Of a stretch of DNA of 6,408 nucleotides, positions 4,976-6,408 are shown one piece after another. The stretch comes from Alphaproteobacteria bacterium. Lineage in GTDB: Bacteria > Pseudomonadota > Alphaproteobacteria > Kiloniellales > J153. Both the position numbers and the translations under genes were made by a program. Below the pieces are notes generated by a model. It ran no database searches. It worked only from the letters and a program-made list of their open reading frames with translations, and had not been told where the DNA came from. Numbering within the stretch: position 1 is the stretch's first letter; each line of letters opens with the position of its first letter. The stretch is from assembly GCA_003693905.1 (NCBI GenBank), contig RFLL01000453.1, forward strand, positions 1 to 6,408, in the 5' to 3' direction.

Positions 4976-6408
4976 ATGGAAAGGAGAGGCCCACCGGGCG
5001 AGGCGCTCCGGCCCGCAAGGTCCGAGGCACACCGTCGGCGACGCGCCAATCGTGCCGCCGTGCTGACGCTGCTCGTTCTGATTCCGCTTGTTCTGGCCGC
5101 GGCCGCCTTCGAGATCTCCACGGAAAAAAATCGGCGTCAGAACGAGGCGCGGATCGCGGCCGAACAGATCGCCAAACGGCTTCAGGATTTTGTCGCCGTC
5201 CGGATTCAGCTAATCAAGCTCGAAGCCCGGCACATCGAGAACAAGGGCGCGCCTTCGCGCCCCGATTTCACGCGCCAAGCGGAAACCCTGCAATCCCTGT
5301 TTCCCGGTTTGCAGGCGATCAATTGGATCGATTCTCGCGGTGTCGTTCGCTGGGTCGTCCCGGAGGCGGAAAACGAGGCGGTGATTGACGTCGACCTCTC
5401 CCGTCATCCGGTTGCCGGGCCGATCCTGGCTCGGCTCGGCGCGCGGGGCCACGTCGCGGCGACCCCGCCGATCGAGCTCATCCAGGGCGGGCGCGGGTTT
5501 GCCGTCTACGTCCCGGTGCGCGGTCCCGACGGGCGTCCGGTCGGTTTTCTGAACGGGGTATTCCGCGCCGCCCCGATGGTCGAAGCGGCGCTGCGGGAGG
5601 ATTTGCAGGACCGTTATCATCTCGTCATCACCGACGGTGACAGACTGCTCTATGCCTTCGCCCCTCTTTCCGCACCGGTCACGAAGAAGGACGGATGGGG
5701 GCAGGCCTCGCTGCACGTCGCCGATCGCGTGTGGACCCTTGCCTTGCATCCGACCCCGGCCACGACGGCAGTTGTCGAAGGGCACGCGGCGGTCGTCATC
5801 CTCGGGCTCGGGCTGGTGCTGTCGGGCGCCCTGGCGGCACTCGTGCGCCTTGTCGTGCACCGCCGGGAAGAGCTCGTCGCCAGCGAGCGCCGCGCCGCCG
5901 CCGCCGAATCGCGGCTGCGCGAAGCGATCGAGGCAAGCCCGAGCGGATTTTCCCTGTTCGACGCCGACGACCGGCTGGTGTTGTGGAATACCCGGTACGC
6001 CGAGCTCTACGACCGCAATCGCGACCTGCTGGTACCGGGGGTCAGCTTCGAATACCTGCTGCGTCAACTGGTAGCCCGGAGTCAGTTTGCGGTATCCGAA
6101 GAAGACCGCGAACGCTGGATCGCCGAGCGCCTCGCCCATCACCACAATCCGGGCGGGGTCATCGAGCAGGAACTTGCCGACGGCCGCTGGCTGCGGGTGG
6201 CCGAGCGGCGCACCCGCGACGGCAGCATCGTCGGCATACGCACCGACATTACCGAGATCAAGGTGCGCGAGCGCGAGCTCGCCGAGCGCACGGCGGCACT
6301 CGACACGATCCTGGCCAGCGTCGATCAGGGAATCAGCTTGGTCGACGCCAACCTCAACGTCATCGCATTCAATCAGAAATTCCTCGAACTTCTCGACTTC
6401 CCGCCGGA
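4976..6408 (+). CDS. CHASE/PAS-domain membrane sensor protein, N-terminal part (runs off the window)
   Basis: The frame is open from the ATG at 4976 to the window end: 477 codons plus two bases with no stop. GGAG (4963-4966) lies nine bases upstream. An Arg-rich cytoplasmic tail (1-26) precedes TM1 (about 27-45, AAVLTLLVLIPLVLAAAAF). Residues 46-268 form a periplasmic domain with CHASE-like marks: LFPGLQAINWIDSRGVVRW (108-126) and VYVPVRGPDGRPVGFLNGVF (178-197). TM2 spans about 270-293 (AAVVILGLGLVLSGALAALV). A short helical linker leads to a PAS domain (about 315-425) opening AIEASPSGFSLFDADDRLVL and closing with the PAC-like SIVGIRTDITEIKVRE. A second PAS begins near 443 (LDTILASVDQGISLVDANL) and is cut off. 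CHASE domains bind small extracellular ligands. The missing C-terminus is most likely a histidine kinase, perhaps hybrid, but a GGDEF/EAL output is also possible. It probably has its own promoter. Confidence 0.9.
   Translation, partial: MERRGPPGEALRPARSEAHRRRRANRAAVLTLLVLIPLVLAAAAFEISTEKNRRQNEARIAAEQIAKRLQDFVAVRIQLIKLEARHIENKGAPSRPDFTRQAETLQSLFPGLQAINWIDSRGVVRWVVPEAENEAVIDVDLSRHPVAGPILARLGARGHVAATPPIELIQGGRGFAVYVPVRGPDGRPVGFLNGVFRAAPMVEAALREDLQDRYHLVITDGDRLLYAFAPLSAPVTKKDGWGQASLHVADRVWTLALHPTPATTAVVEGHAAVVILGLGLVLSGALAALVRLVVHRREELVASERRAAAAESRLREAIEASPSGFSLFDADDRLVLWNTRYAELYDRNRDLLVPGVSFEYLLRQLVARSQFAVSEEDRERWIAERLAHHHNPGGVIEQELADGRWLRVAERRTRDGSIVGIRTDITEIKVRERELAERTAALDTILASVDQGISLVDANLNVIAFNQKFLELLDFPP

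Noticed and set aside
5210..6145. 311-codon minus-strand open frame
   Set aside because: It is the antisense shadow of the CHASE/PAS sensor, whose domains are recognisable on the plus strand.

Overview
This window looks like a chromosomal core region of a high-GC alphaproteobacterium. The GreA, TrxB and LysR proteins have the alphaproteobacterial style, and a gene of the 'mitochondrial fission ELM1' (DUF1022) family is present. A Rhodospirillales-like host is my best guess; this is inferred from protein character and GC-rich codon use, not from a search. There are no tRNAs, rRNAs, insertion sequences, CRISPR arrays or phage genes. Nothing suggests a recent island.

Layout, left to right. greA (transcript cleavage factor, +) converges on an Lrp/AsnC-family regulator (-), with a GC-rich hairpin between them. 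The lrp gene is divergent from an ELM1/DUF1022 gene (+) across a 148-bp shared upstream region. A nest of overlapping GC hairpins follows ELM1. Next come trxB (thioredoxin reductase, complete catalytic set) and, 27 nt later, a LysR-type regulator with a clear Shine-Dalgarno; these two probably form an operon. A hairpin with a T-rich tail about 80 nt after lysR is its likely terminator.

The stretch 4487-4975 has no protein gene but is not empty. It holds the lysR terminator, then what looks like a small RNA: a 5' hairpin, an unpaired CCUCCCU (anti-Shine-Dalgarno-like) segment, and a perfect 9-bp terminator hairpin with six Ts. This architecture resembles the alphaproteobacterial alpha-r8/MmgR ('suhB') family. 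After it lie a possible sigma70 promoter and small inverted repeats in front of the last gene.

The last gene (4976 to the window edge, +) is the N-terminal 477 residues of a membrane sensor: TM1, a CHASE-like periplasmic domain, TM2, a full PAS domain and the start of a second PAS. Its output domain lies outside the window.

Most of the window is ordinary housekeeping and regulation. The item most worth following is the small RNA candidate at about 4693-4762, followed by the uncertain start sites of greA and lysR and the leader peptide overlapping the trxB start.
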